In this document: positions 19,241-29,879 of the stretch, one piece after another
How the letters are laid out: every line of letters starts with the position of its first letter
Position numbering within the stretch: position 1 is the stretch's first letter
NCBI RefSeq assembly: GCF_014898055.3
Contig: NW_023601433.1
Coordinates: forward strand, 89,599,106 to 89,663,105
From: Talpa occidentalis
Lineage: Eukaryota; Chordata; Mammalia; Eulipotyphla; Talpidae
Reading direction: 5' to 3'
Length of the DNA: 64,000 nt
The notes under the pieces: generated by a model
Told to the model about the DNA's origin: nothing
Database searches by the model: none
Seen by the model: only the letters and a program-made list of their open reading frames with translations
Translations under genes and position numbers: made by a program

Positions 19241-22200
19241 GCCGGCTGAGGGGCAGCCCGAGTCGCCGTGCCCGCGGGGCCGCCTGCCCCTCCCGCGCCC
19301 CTCACGCCTCGTCCTTCTCCTCGTGCCCGGGTCGCCACTCGATTTTGTATCTAGTGTTCGTTTCCGAGGATCGAATGAAACGCCAAGTCCTTCCCACTCC
19401 CTGGGTGAATTCTTAGGGACGTCGCCCTGACTGTGTCCTGCTGTTAGTGAGCCGGGTGTTTCTCTGTCCCTCCAGCCCTGTTGATGTTGGCAGGTTTTAC
19501 AATGAGAGGAAACCCTCAGAGCCTCTGGGGGGGCTGCCTTGACCACCCCCAGGCCGGTGGCGGGCCCTGCCCAGGGGCTCCCTGGCCGCACCAGAGCCCA
19601 CGGGTGCCCGCCTCCGGCGCCCTGTCCCGCGCCGCGGGTCTCCCGCGCGGGGCCGGCTCCATCCACAGACGTGGTCAGCATCGGCTCACGGGCAGCCCGC
19701 CGCGAGACCCCCGACGCCAGGAATGGACAAGGACGAGCCCCGAGGGTGCCGGCGTCGGCCGCGGAGCTGGACTCCACATTGGACGGCCAGTCCACCGTGT
19801 TCTCAGCGGCCTGGTCGCGCGGCAGCAGCACAGCGCCCACCCGGTCACCCAAAGGTCGGTGCCGCGCCCACCGCCCCGAGGGACGGCCGGTCCCGGCGGC
19901 GCCGCTGCAGGACGCACAGATGCTTCTTGCTTTTATTTTTGTAATTACTAAAATCAGTAGCTGAGACAGGGTCCCTGAAGCCTCGTAACCTTAGCTGGAC
20001 CTCTGCGAAAGAAATTTCCAGCACACGCTATAGGCGGAAAGGAGATATTTATTTATAGCTGTGATGCCGATTGTCATTAAAGCGCTTTCCCTGGCTTGAC
20101 GCGCGGCGTGCGGGGTGTTCCTTTCTCCCCGCCCCCACCCCAAGGCGCGGCTTGTGGAGGATGCGCAGGCTGGGCTGGGGGCAGCGCCTCGCCCAGCTCC
20201 TCCCGCCTCCGCCCTCTGCTGACGCTGATGCAGCTCCTGGTGGGGGAGCTGCCCGCCACCGCCCCCCACCCGCGTCGGGCTCTCGGGGAGCCCCAGGGCT
20301 TGATGACACAGAGGTGACCGGGTGAGATGTGGCCTCCGAGTTCCAGGGGGTCCACCTGAGGCCGATCTTTCCTGGGGTTGTGGTTGCCGGCGTTGACCCT
20401 GTGAGTATCAGCAAGACCTGATCAAATGATGACGTCATGATATTACCCATTATAACATGAGAGACTTCCCGTGGCCAGTCTGAGCTGGGAGGGCGACCTC
20501 CCTCCCGAGTGCCTCGCCCACCGCCACGCCCCGGGGGGTCCTCCCTGCCCGGCCCAGGTGTGTCCCCGAGGGCCGGGCTGAGGGGCAGCTCAGAGCGACC
20601 CCCTGCGGGCCACAGGCAGAAGCAGCAGAGCCCAGCCCCCCGGCCCCGGGCTGCTCGCAGACTCGGCTGCACGATGACGCTCACGCAAGCGTCACGGCTC
20701 CTCTCACGTGGAAGGGAAGCTGACACCAGACGCACAATTCAGGCTCGTTGTTACCAAGTCTGGAGCACGAGGAAGAGCGGAAGGAACCGGGAGAGAAAGC
20801 CTGTCCTCCCTCGCGGGACCTTGTCCCCAGCTGCCGGCAGCCGCCCGCACGTCAATGCTGTGCCCAACCTGGGGGCTTCTGGACTCCCCCCCGCATCTCA
20901 GGACCTCCGCGGGAGGCGGCCCAACAAGGGGCTCCCCCAGCCGGTGCTCAGAACGGGGCAGGCACTGCCGCAAACAGCAAGTGAACAGGGGGCCCCCGAG
21001 AGCCACGCGAGGTCCTGCCAGGGGATCCCTGAGGCCAGATGCTGGTTGGAAACCCGCACCCAGGAGGGTCTGCCGCCGAGGACGCGAGGGGCAGGGCCGG
21101 CTCCCCTGTGGGCCGCTGTCCTTCGGGCAGAGCCTCACCTTCCGTTTCAAAGAACAAAGCAAATGGTGGCGTTTTATTTCAGTGTGTCGTCTGGCTCTCG
21201 TGACAGCAGGAAAAGCCCTTTTCTCCCCATCAGACAGGGCGTTTGGAGGGAAGCAACTACCAGACCGCGAGATCTCACTGATTTACAAAGTCCGGCAAAG
21301 TTGGGGGTCAGGCCTTAATTTTCGCTGGACGCTGCCACGTCCTCTGAAGGGACGCGAGACGGGGCGTGGGCAGCAAGTCCCTCCAGCACCCGGAGCCAAC
21401 TGGGTCTGTGCGCTGCGCGCCCGTGGCGGCTTTGGGGAGCGGAGGCCCCCGCAGAGGTCCTTGCCGCGCGGGCTTGGCAGCCTTGGGGGGCGTGGCAGGC
21501 GCGTCGTCGTGCACCAGGTCCCTGGGCCTCATGCGCCGAGGCCGAGCTGCCCACTCCGACGTGCGCCGGTTCCCGAAGAGCGAGCCCCGGGCCCCAGAGC
21601 GGCGCCGCCCCAGCGCCTGCATCCTCTGCACTTGGGGCAATTTCATGAGAAACGCAGACCCCCCCCACCCCGTGGCAGAAATGGGGCAGAGCAGAGGAAG
21701 CAGCAGCGCCCGCGTCCCTGCCGTGGGCTGAGCCAGTCCTCGGTCCTCGAAGCATCGTCGCCTCCCGGGCCTGGGCTCACTGACCTCCCGGCTGGGCCGG
21801 ACAGAGCGAGTCGTCACGTGGATTTGTTCCCTCTCGTGGGGGGGAGCGCCCCGCCACTCAGACGTGGGGGCGCAGAGAAGGACGGTCCTGAGTGAGGACT
21901 CAGGGAGATCGCCCTGTCCGCGCCCTGCCCGCCTCCTCGCTGCCTCCGACGGCGCGTTCCCACTGCACACGGGGGAGGCAAAGCAGCGTCTGGAACGGGC
22001 AACAGGTGGCAAAGAAACAGCCTTTCCGCTGCCATCCTGCGGGTCGGCCATGGTTGCTGGTGCGGTTACCCCAAGATGGAGAGGCATGGGGGGGAGCACA
22101 GGCTGGTGGACCCCAAGAGTGACTGGCCCCGGAGGAGCAGACATACAAGAGAACAGGCCAGCAAAAGCAGCGGAGCAGCGAGCCGGGGTGGGGAGGCGCA

Positions 22201-22310
22201 CCCGGGCGCAGGCGGGCGCGGAGGAACCAGCTGTCGCCGCAGATGCCTCCCCCGGAGAGCGAGAACGCGATAAAGGAACACTCGGGGGACCGAAAAAGCA
22301 CCTCGGAATT
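19241..22310. other. Intergenic, TMEM132C to SLC15A4, proximal part
   Basis: Unique-looking. Besides the CRE island, the block 20030-20095 is AT-rich (GATATTTATTTATAGC, CATTAAAGCGC). No gene signature. Confidence 0.5.
20385..20470. promoter_or_regulatory. Candidate regulatory element with a perfect CRE palindrome
   Basis: ATGACGTCAT at 20429-20438 is a full consensus CREB/ATF palindrome, in a short AT-rich block (GATCAAATG ... TATTACCCATTATAACATG). It is 1.2 kb downstream of the TMEM132C poly(A) signals. Role inferred. Confidence 0.35.
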
Positions 22311-22589
22311 TCTTTTTTTTTTTAAAGATTTATTTTTATTTATTTATTTATTTATACAAGCACTGGGGACAGTCAGAAGCGCGGGAGGGTGAGAGAATCC
22401 ACCAGAGCCAGAGCGGGGAGCAGAGCAGGCAGAAGGACCGAAGTACACTGCTGAGGGGAGCAGCGGGCGGCAGGAGAGGTCTGGGCGCCATGTGGGACCC
22501 TCCTCCGGTGGCTGGGGAGCAGCCGGGGATCGAACCGGCGCCGCAGAGGCCGCGGGCAGCTTTGCAACCCAGCGCTCAACCGCTCATGG
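22311..22589 (-). mobile_element. tRNA-derived T+ SINE, minus strand
   Basis: Poly(T) and an AAGATTTATTTTTATT tail begin the element on the + strand. Read in reverse it starts with an A-box-like GAGCGGTTGAGCGCTGGG and a B-box GGTTCGATCC. The head matches the short element at 58341-58462 more closely than the other SINEs do. Confidence 0.85.
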
Positions 22590-22594
22590 CTGAG

Positions 22595-22960
22595 ACAACA
22601 GATGAAGTCGAAAGCCTGGAAGAGAAAATGGAGAAATTTTTCTGAAAAATAAAGTGAGCAGGGCCTGAGAAGGTCAAGGAAAAGACGCTGGACGCAGCAG
22701 AAGGAAGAAAAATATCAAGAAGTTTCCAGAATGAGAGACGCAGATCTTTAAAACTGGAAATAGAGCATATTTTTTGAGCATCCACCGCTAACAGAGCCTC
22801 GCGACACCCGAACGCTTCTGAGAAAACAGCCTGGAGACTGCGAGAGGAAGGGCGCCCCCGCGGCCGCACGGAAAAGCAGGTTGGAGTAAACCTCTCCCCA
22901 GCCAAGCTCACCGCTAGGAAACGTGGGCTCAGCCCTCAGCGCCCCGCCTGAGGTGAGCGT
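22595..22960 (+). mobile_element. LINE (L1/HAL1-like) internal fragment
   Basis: The AGAAGTTTCCAGAATGAGAG block, the ACTGGAAATAGAGCATAT block and the CCAGCCAAGCTCACC block occur in the order of a remembered L1-type consensus. Heavily diverged, no coding capacity. Confidence 0.45.
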
Positions 22961-23228
22961 GGCCCCGGGCGCCAAGTCTACACGCTCGTGGGAAGGCGGT
23001 GCAAGGAGGGCAGCTGCAGAGACAAAAGGCCCCACCCGGAAGGTTTGTGGGTGAAGATGAGGGTGAGACCCTGGGATGTGCAGCCCTGGGCCCGCCCCCG
23101 GGGGAGGGGCGGGGAGCTGGAAATCAGGGCCCCGGAGCCATTTGCACAAGGAAGCGGAGGGGGGGGGGACCTGGGAGATCTTAGCAACATCGCAGAGACA
23201 TGTTTCTCCTCCTCAGGAACAAGGGAAA

Positions 23229-23507
23229 GGCCTCCCTGGTGGCCTCGGGGTAGCCTCAGGCTCTCACCAGGACAACCCACCTCTGGGGCCTGAGTTCCAT
23301 CCCCGGCCACGGAGCTGCCCACAGGGCGCAGCAGACTCTCCTGCCTCCCCGCTGCTCCCCTCAGCGGTGGGTCTCAGTGGATCCGCCTGCCCTGCTCCCT
23401 ACTCTGGCTCTGGGGAGTCCTTTCACCCCCCACACCTCTGGCCTGCACCCCAGTTCTTCTACTCATAAAATAAAAATAAATGAATCTTTAAAAAAAAAAC
23501 AAAACAA
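23229..23507 (+). mobile_element. tRNA-derived T+ SINE, plus strand
   Basis: The element begins GGCCTCCCTGGTGGCCTCGG, has a GAGTTCCATCCCCGG B-box, then the family's CCCGCTGCTCCCCTCAGC block. It ends with AATAAA, TCTTT and an A-rich tail. The AATAAA plus TCTTT tail defines the T+ SINE class. Confidence 0.92.
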
Positions 23508-25229
23508 TGGGAGGGAAGACCATGACCCGCAAGGAATCCACGGCCTTGGGAGAAGTGAGGACGGTGGGTCCTGCCGGGAGAGGCCGCGGCACCGGCTGGG
23601 GGGCTGGTGCTGCCGAGACTCGGCGGCTGCTGTTTGGTGGACGGCGCAGGCACGGCCTTCTGGAAGCTGCAGGGTGAGAGACGAGGCTCCAGGACGTCCA
23701 GCCACAGTGAAATAAAAATGTAATTTGCGCAAGAGTGTGTTTATTTTATATTCACGTTCAACTTTTAAAGTCAACTTCGAGCTAAGGCAGATATTGTTTA
23801 ATTAAGGTCGCCAAACAGGAGCTTTTATTGAACTTTGTGTTATCAAAAGTAAGTCAACAGCAGCAGGCGACGAGGCCGGGAAAGACGCTGAAGACGTTTC
23901 CCCCGCTCCCGCTCATGCGCACGTGACAAAACTTCATATTTATGGGGCAAGACGCAGGGTTGCTGCGCGTTGCCTGAAGCTAAAATACAAGTGGCCGAAG
24001 AACGTGAAGCGATGCAGTGACCAACAGCCTAAGGGAGACTCTGGGGAGGCGCTGGGGGCAGGTGGCCCCGGCATTGCTGAGCCCCAGGGAGTTTTCTACG
24101 AGAAGGACATCGCAGCGGCACCGGCGGGCCGGATGCGTCGGCCCCAGTAGCCCCGACGGGTTAGGGTTCAAAACGGCCCCTCTCGGGGCGGGGAGCCGGG
24201 AGACGCGGGGCCTGGATGTGGGGACATCGCCTTCAGCCACCGGCCCGTCTTCCTGTGCCAGGAGCCCCGCAGGCTTCCGCTGTGAACACGGACTCGGCCA
24301 GTTGGTGGGTTGACCTGCCCAGGCCCTCCCCGCCAGCGCCCCCCGCCGCCAGCCTCCACCGACCCCCAGGGAAAGGAGGGGCCTCTGGGCTCCAAGCTGG
24401 AAATGGAGCATCAGAGCGTCACGAGCAAAAACTGAAACCCAGACCAGGAACCAGCAGGCCCTGGAAGGTGTGTGTTGGGGGGCGGGGATGCGGCCTGGTG
24501 GTGAGGACCCGCCCGCAGGGGCCGCCCCGCATCTCTGGCGGGTGCCCAGGCCACCGGCAGCCTCAGGGCACGGGGCTGGCCGGGCTGCATAGCTCAGGCC
24601 CCCTGGGAACTTGACGGTGGGAGGAGGAAGGTGAAGACAGAGATGGCTGGAGGCGCGGGGAGAGAGAGAGGAGCCCCACGCTTGAGGACTGTTTCACCTT
24701 CGCCATCTGACGCTGAGAAAAAATCAAAAAAAACAGTTTTACCCCCAGTTACTGCAGGTCCAAAGCCCGAGGGCCAGGCTGGACCCGCGAGCTGGCAGAG
24801 GGTGAGGGCTCAGCCTAGAGCCAGGCGCTGACCGAGGGCCCGTCCTCCGCAGGTGCTGCCCAGGTCAGGACGCGCAGAGGGGCCCTTCCCTGTCCCTTCC
24901 GGCCTCCGTCCCGACTTAGATTTGGTGACGTGAGGGCTCTGCGCCCCCACGCCAGGCCCCCTCCTTTCCTTCCGGGGACGTGTCCTCTGGCCCAGGCCCA
25001 GACGTCCCTGAGGCGTCCCAGCCCCCAAGGGCTCCGGGGCTGGAAGGACGGCCACCTCGCCCCGGCCCCCTGCAGCCCACCTGCTGGGCAGCCCCGCTCC
25101 ACCCTCACGGCCTTCATGCGCTGGGGGGTGCTGGGCGGGTGTCAGCCCGCAGACCCCACGCGGCGCCTGGGCTGGCCGGGGTGGAGGGGGTGGTGCCAGC
25201 AGGCCCCGAGCAGGTCCTCTAGGATCCGG
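23508..25229. other. Intergenic with AT-rich island
   Basis: 23730-23870 is AT-rich with TTTAATTAAGG (TTAATTAA at 23798-23805) and TTTTATTGAACTTTG. The remainder shows nothing. Confidence 0.45.
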
Positions 25230-25605
25230 GCAGAGGGTCAAGGAGGGTCCTGGGCCCTCGGTGGCTTTTTCAGGCTTTTCGTGATCTTTCCACACCACTG
25301 GCAGTGAGGCAGCCGGGCGCAGGCGGCAGGGAGGCCTGGGCTGCAGGGGGCAGGTGGGCCTCCCGGCCTCGTGGAATCTCCAGTCTTTCTGGGCTCGCAG
25401 ACCCTCTCACGGTCTCTCTGGTCTCCACTGCGCTCCGCCACCCTGTCCTCTGCTCTCCGCCAGCGCCCTTATGGCTCAGCCGCAGGCTCACGCGCCCACT
25501 CACGCAGGCCCACGCGCGCGCGCCAGACGCGCCATCAGGCCCGCGTGCAAGACCACAGGTGTCGGTCATTGGTGCTAATGGCGGGAGGGCGGAGAAAACA
25601 GGATC
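25230..25605 (-). mobile_element. Diverged LTR-like repeat, copy 2
   Basis: Partner of 3893-4240. Shared blocks are CCTCGGTGGCTTTTTCAGG, GGCCTCCCGGCCTCGTGG, and at the right end GGTGCTAATGGCGGGAGGGC. Both copies are oriented the same way. GC-rich divergence obscures any AATAAA in this copy. Confidence 0.45.
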
Positions 25606-27148
25606 ACTCCCAGCTACACTGCAGGTGGGTGGGGGTGCAGCCCCCATCACGGCCAGCACCCAGGGGTGCAGGCGGAGGAGGTGGGGAGCGGGCTGCACCC
25701 AGGCAGAATGAGTCGGCTGTCAGGTAAGGAGACGCCCTGTCCTCGTCCTCGGGGCTTCCAAGCAGCTGCAGACAGAGGAGGACCCTGCTCTGAGCCGCGG
25801 GCAGGCCCGGGCTGCAGGAGCGCCCCGCACCCACAAGCCTGGAGGAAGGCCGCCGCCCCGCCCAGCCCACAGGGCTCCAGCCCTTCTGGTTCTGGGTGGT
25901 TCTGGCGTGCCCAGAAGCGCCGGGCACCGAGATCCAGCGCTGCAGCCCCAGCAGGACGAGAACGCGCCAGGCCTGGCACTGCCCGGAGGTAGGCGGTTGC
26001 GGGGAAGTGCGGGGCAGCCCCGTCAGCCTAGGGCCATGGGGGGCTTGGGGGGGCCGCTGGAGGAAGACGCCCACCCGGAGGCACCTGAGTGCCAGGCGTC
26101 GGGGCGAGCCCAGAGCCCGGGCCGCGGGGCGTGTGCAGGGCGTGTGCGGGGCGACCCGGGCCGAGCTGCTTTCTCGGATAACGGAAAAGCTCTGGTGGGC
26201 CCTGCGGGAGCGGGTGTGCGCAAGCCGCAGCTTCAGGCTTCAGCCCGGGCCGGTGAGGAGGCGCCGCAGGCAGGAGGCCTGGGGTCCGGGTGCCTGGCCT
26301 GGCTTCCGGGTGGGCGGTGGCAGGCCCTGCGGGGAGAGGCTCCCCGGTCGGCGGCTGCCTGGTCGACCTCGAGGGAGTGAGGGCAGCGTGCCCTGTGCCC
26401 GGGCTGGCTGTGCGCAGGGCCCCGCGGACCCCGAGGATGCAGCCCGGGCTGGGGCTGGAGAAGACACGACGCCGGCGCCCCCACAGGTAGCCTCAGCGGG
26501 CCCACACGGGTGCCCCGAGTCAGTAGGGGCGGTTTATAGCAGCCCCGAGACGGTAGGACACATCCGCCAGCGCCGCCTCCCTTAGCGCGTGCCTCCCACG
26601 GTGACCCGCGCCCCGGGGCGCTGCGCCCTCGCCCTGCCCACCTGCCCTGGGGCGCACCTGCCTGGGGGGCACCCGAGCGCACCCGTCCTGGGATGCGGGT
26701 TCCCTCCCAGAGAACCAGTGACCTTGAGCGGGCGCCTGCAGGAAGTGTCCGGCCTGCGCGCTCCGCGCTCCCCGCCCAGCCCGGCCCTCGTCGCGGGAAG
26801 GGAAATCTATGGTTTCTCATTTGAAAGGATGATGGGCCATGGCCGCTGTTTCCATATGTTAGAGCCCATAAAAATTTTTGAGCGATGAAAGTGAATAACT
26901 CGAGGTCTGCGTACAATAAAGTAATTTTATTTTTTATTATAAAGCAGTTTGGTGCGAGTGACAGAAAGATGCAGGTAATAGCTCGGAGCGTCTTTCCCGC
27001 TGGTCAAGGACAGTGAAAGACTCGCTGGCGTCTCGGGGTTCGCTGAGCCCAGCGATGGGGGCGCCCGGCTTCTCCAGAGGAGTCTAGACACGGGGTGAAT
27101 GTAGCGCCGGCGTCAGCCCCGAGGCTGCACCTGAGCTGGACTGTGCGC

Positions 27149-27335
27149 GCACACACACACACACACACACGCGCACACGCAGGTACACACACCCCTCAGG
27201 CACATCCCTGCGCACACACGAGGTCATGCAGACTCACATGGAGACACCTGACTTGGGGGTGCACACACAGACACGTGCACACGTGCAGATGACTGTGCCT
27301 GTGAGTGTGCAAGACAGCACACGCCTGCACACACC
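27149..27335 (+). repeat. (CA)n microsatellite with degenerate CA/TG extension
   Basis: A pure ACACAC core at 27149-27170 is followed by interrupted CACACG/GTGCAC sequence to about 27335. Confidence 0.85.
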
Positions 27336-27894
27336 CATGAGGGTGGGCACTCCCAGGCTTGCACACCCCCCCATCACCTGCCCAGGGCTTGCCCTCGCAG
27401 GCGTGCTGTGACTTGCTGCGCACAGCCTGTGTTGAGGCTACCGCTAAACGGGGGTCCCGAGACCCCTGCTGCCTCCCTGCAGCCCGAGCCTGTGGCGGGT
27501 GCGGGCATCGGCCTAAGGGCCCTGCACCGGGCCTGCCACATCCCTGGGCCTGTCGCCTGGAGACCTGCTGAGGCCCGCGGGAGCCCGGAGCCAGCAGAGG
27601 GGGCACCTTCAGTGGGTCCAGCTCCACCCTAGAAACTTCCAGCCCAGGCCCCACATCACAGAGCAGAAACCACCTGTCTCCACGGTGAGGCCAGACCCTC
27701 CCTCGCGTCTCCTTCACACCCTTCCCTTCCCCCGGCTTTCCAGCTCCCATCGCCTGCCTGCCCAGCATTTTCAGACGTTGTCCATGGTCAGCATCTCGTG
27801 CTCTGGTCCGCGGCCGCTGGCTTCTTGCCGTGTGACGTCAGGACCCAGAGACACTTTATCTATCGGCGTCCTCAGCGGGGCCGGGGAGCGTGAG

Positions 27895-28012
27895 TCAGAT
27901 TGGATTTTCCATCAGCCTTGAGCTTAACCTTCGCGGCAAGCAGCTCGCGGGGAGAGAAATCGATGGAGAGGTAATTAAGGATCATGTAGTATCGGGGAAA
28001 TAATTATGGGGG
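27895..28012. promoter_or_regulatory. Candidate enhancer with two TAATTA homeodomain sites
   Basis: AT-rich stretch in a GC-rich intergenic region with perfect TAATTA palindromes at 27972-27977 and 28001-28006. No coding potential. Regulatory role is inference. Confidence 0.3.
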
Positions 28013-28790
28013 GCGGGGGCAGCGGCTCTCAGGGGTGCAGCTGGCAGGTGATTCATCAGCAAACAAAGACACAAAGGTGCTCCGCGGGGAGAAGTGTGCT
28101 CTTGAGACGCCATCCGAGGCGTTAGAGATTGGGACAGAGGGGACTGGGGTGCGAAAGAGGTTGTCCTTCTCCAGGAGGGTGTCCAGGCCCTTTCACAGGT
28201 GGAGGGGCTGGGCCTGGAGCAAGGGCAGGGCTGGGTTTACAAACACCGGCTGCTGGAATCCAGTGAGCAGCCGACCCCAGGGACAGAGCAGAGGGTCCAC
28301 TCCCCCCAGACGCTGTATTACGACCTTAGAGTCGGGCCACTGGGGCCTCCTCCAGGCCCGGTCAGCAGGAGGCCCGCATGTGGCCCAGCGGGACCACGGG
28401 AGTCCAAGTCGCCATAGCCCGAGAGGCGAGATCAGCCAATGAGGTGGATGCTGAGTCCCTGGAAGGGACGGGGCCCTTCGCGTGGCTGGCCACCAACGCT
28501 CCCCCGCCAGGGGCCGGCGGGCCAGAGCCAGGGGACAGCTGGCAAGACGGTAGCGCCCGGCCCCGGTAGGCTGTGCCCATGCATCGCCCAGCAGCTTGTC
28601 AGTCGGGCTCACCTGGGCCCAGATGGGCCGCCGACCTCGTCCTTCCTGGTCCCCCCAAGAAAACTGGATGTGGCCTCTCCTTCCCCGAAGGGAGGGAGCT
28701 CCATGCACAGGGAACCCCCAGGAAGGGCCTGATCATTGGGCCCATCAGCTTCTCCGGCTGCAGATGCAGCTGATCGAAGGCTGGACCTCG

Positions 28791-29445
28791 GGGAGCCGAG
28801 GGATGGTCCCGGGGGCTGAGAAGGCAACGAGGTCGACATGGGGCGAGGGGCGCTGGCCGGACCCGGCCCTTCGGACAGCTCTGCGTGGCCAGTGCCAGCC
28901 GCGGACAGCCATGGGGCCTGCCCCCGACTCACTGTCGGTGGGGAAGCCTGGACACTCGGCCGCGCCGGCCGCAGAGGGGCGTGCAGACGGGAACCCACCG
29001 GGGCCGCCGCTCCCGGCCAGGCTGAAGCGTGAGTGATGGCGCCAGTCATCTCCCGCTTTAGCCCAACGTGCTCTGCCCGTCCCCGATGTACAGCAGCCCG
29101 GAGGGGCGGATTTGAATGGAAACATCTCAATTTCAAGGGCGTTTGGATTCTGCCCGAGTGCAGGGGGGCAGTGGGGGGCTCGGGCTGCGGCAGTACCTGA
29201 GTGGCAGGTGGGGCTGCGGGGCGGGGAGAGAAGGGCCTGGTGATGGGCTGCAGCCCCCCCGCCACCCCTGCCAGCTGCGGGCCCGGCAGCCAGGGACAAG
29301 CCCCCGAGATGCATTTTCCCCTCCTGTACCATGTGCCGACCGACGTGCAGGGCCACGGAGATGCAGCCGCTGGGTCCGGCCAGCGCCCCTCGCCCCATGT
29401 CGACCTCGTTGCCGTCTCAGCCCCCGGGACCACCCCTTGGCTCCC
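28791..29445. repeat. Inverted repeat, 74-bp arms, 507-bp spacer
   Basis: The arm 28791-28864 and the reverse complement of 29372-29445 match at 71 of 74 positions (mismatches at arm positions 8, 13 and 32). The core includes a GAGGTCGACATGGGGCGAGG block in both arms. Weaker similarity continues on both sides of the arms. Confidence 0.95.
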
Positions 29446-29634
29446 AGAGGCAGCCAGGCCTGCGCCCGCCGCCCCACCCCCCTGCACTCCGCGCCCTGCT
29501 TCTGGCACGCGCGGTCGAGGCCTCAGCAGTCACCGCCGCTGCCATGTTTTGCGTCTTATTTGACACAGACTCTGGCTGGGATCTGACGTCATTCTCACGC
29601 CAGCTCCATGGTCTCGCCCTGCCTGGGTGTGCAT

Positions 29635-29762
29635 CATGTGTGAACATGCACACGCGTGCCTATGCCTGTGTGTGCACTGGTGTGCACAGCTGTGTGTGCA
29701 GCTGTATGTGCACACCTGTGTGCCTGTGTGCACGGGCACCCGGGCGTGTGTGCACAGAGGCC
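29635..29762 (+). repeat. Degenerate TG/CA-rich repeat
   Basis: About 125 bp of TGTGTGCA/GTGCACACC variants with alternating purine-pyrimidine character. Confidence 0.75.
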
Positions 29763-29879
29763 ATGGCTGAGCTCTGCCCTTGGCAGGTCCTGCCCTGGCG
29801 CGGAGCAGACACGTCGGCCTTTCTCTCGGGGCTGGACAGCTGACGGCCAAGGGCTGCTGTTGGGGCTGCGGCCCAGACA

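Larger units (their letters stand above)
25606..28790. other. Intergenic, mostly unique
   Basis: The AT-rich block 26800-26960 (CCATATGTTAGAGCCC, ATAAAGTAATTTTATTTT), the CA repeat and the TAATTA pair stand out. No gene. Confidence 0.45.
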
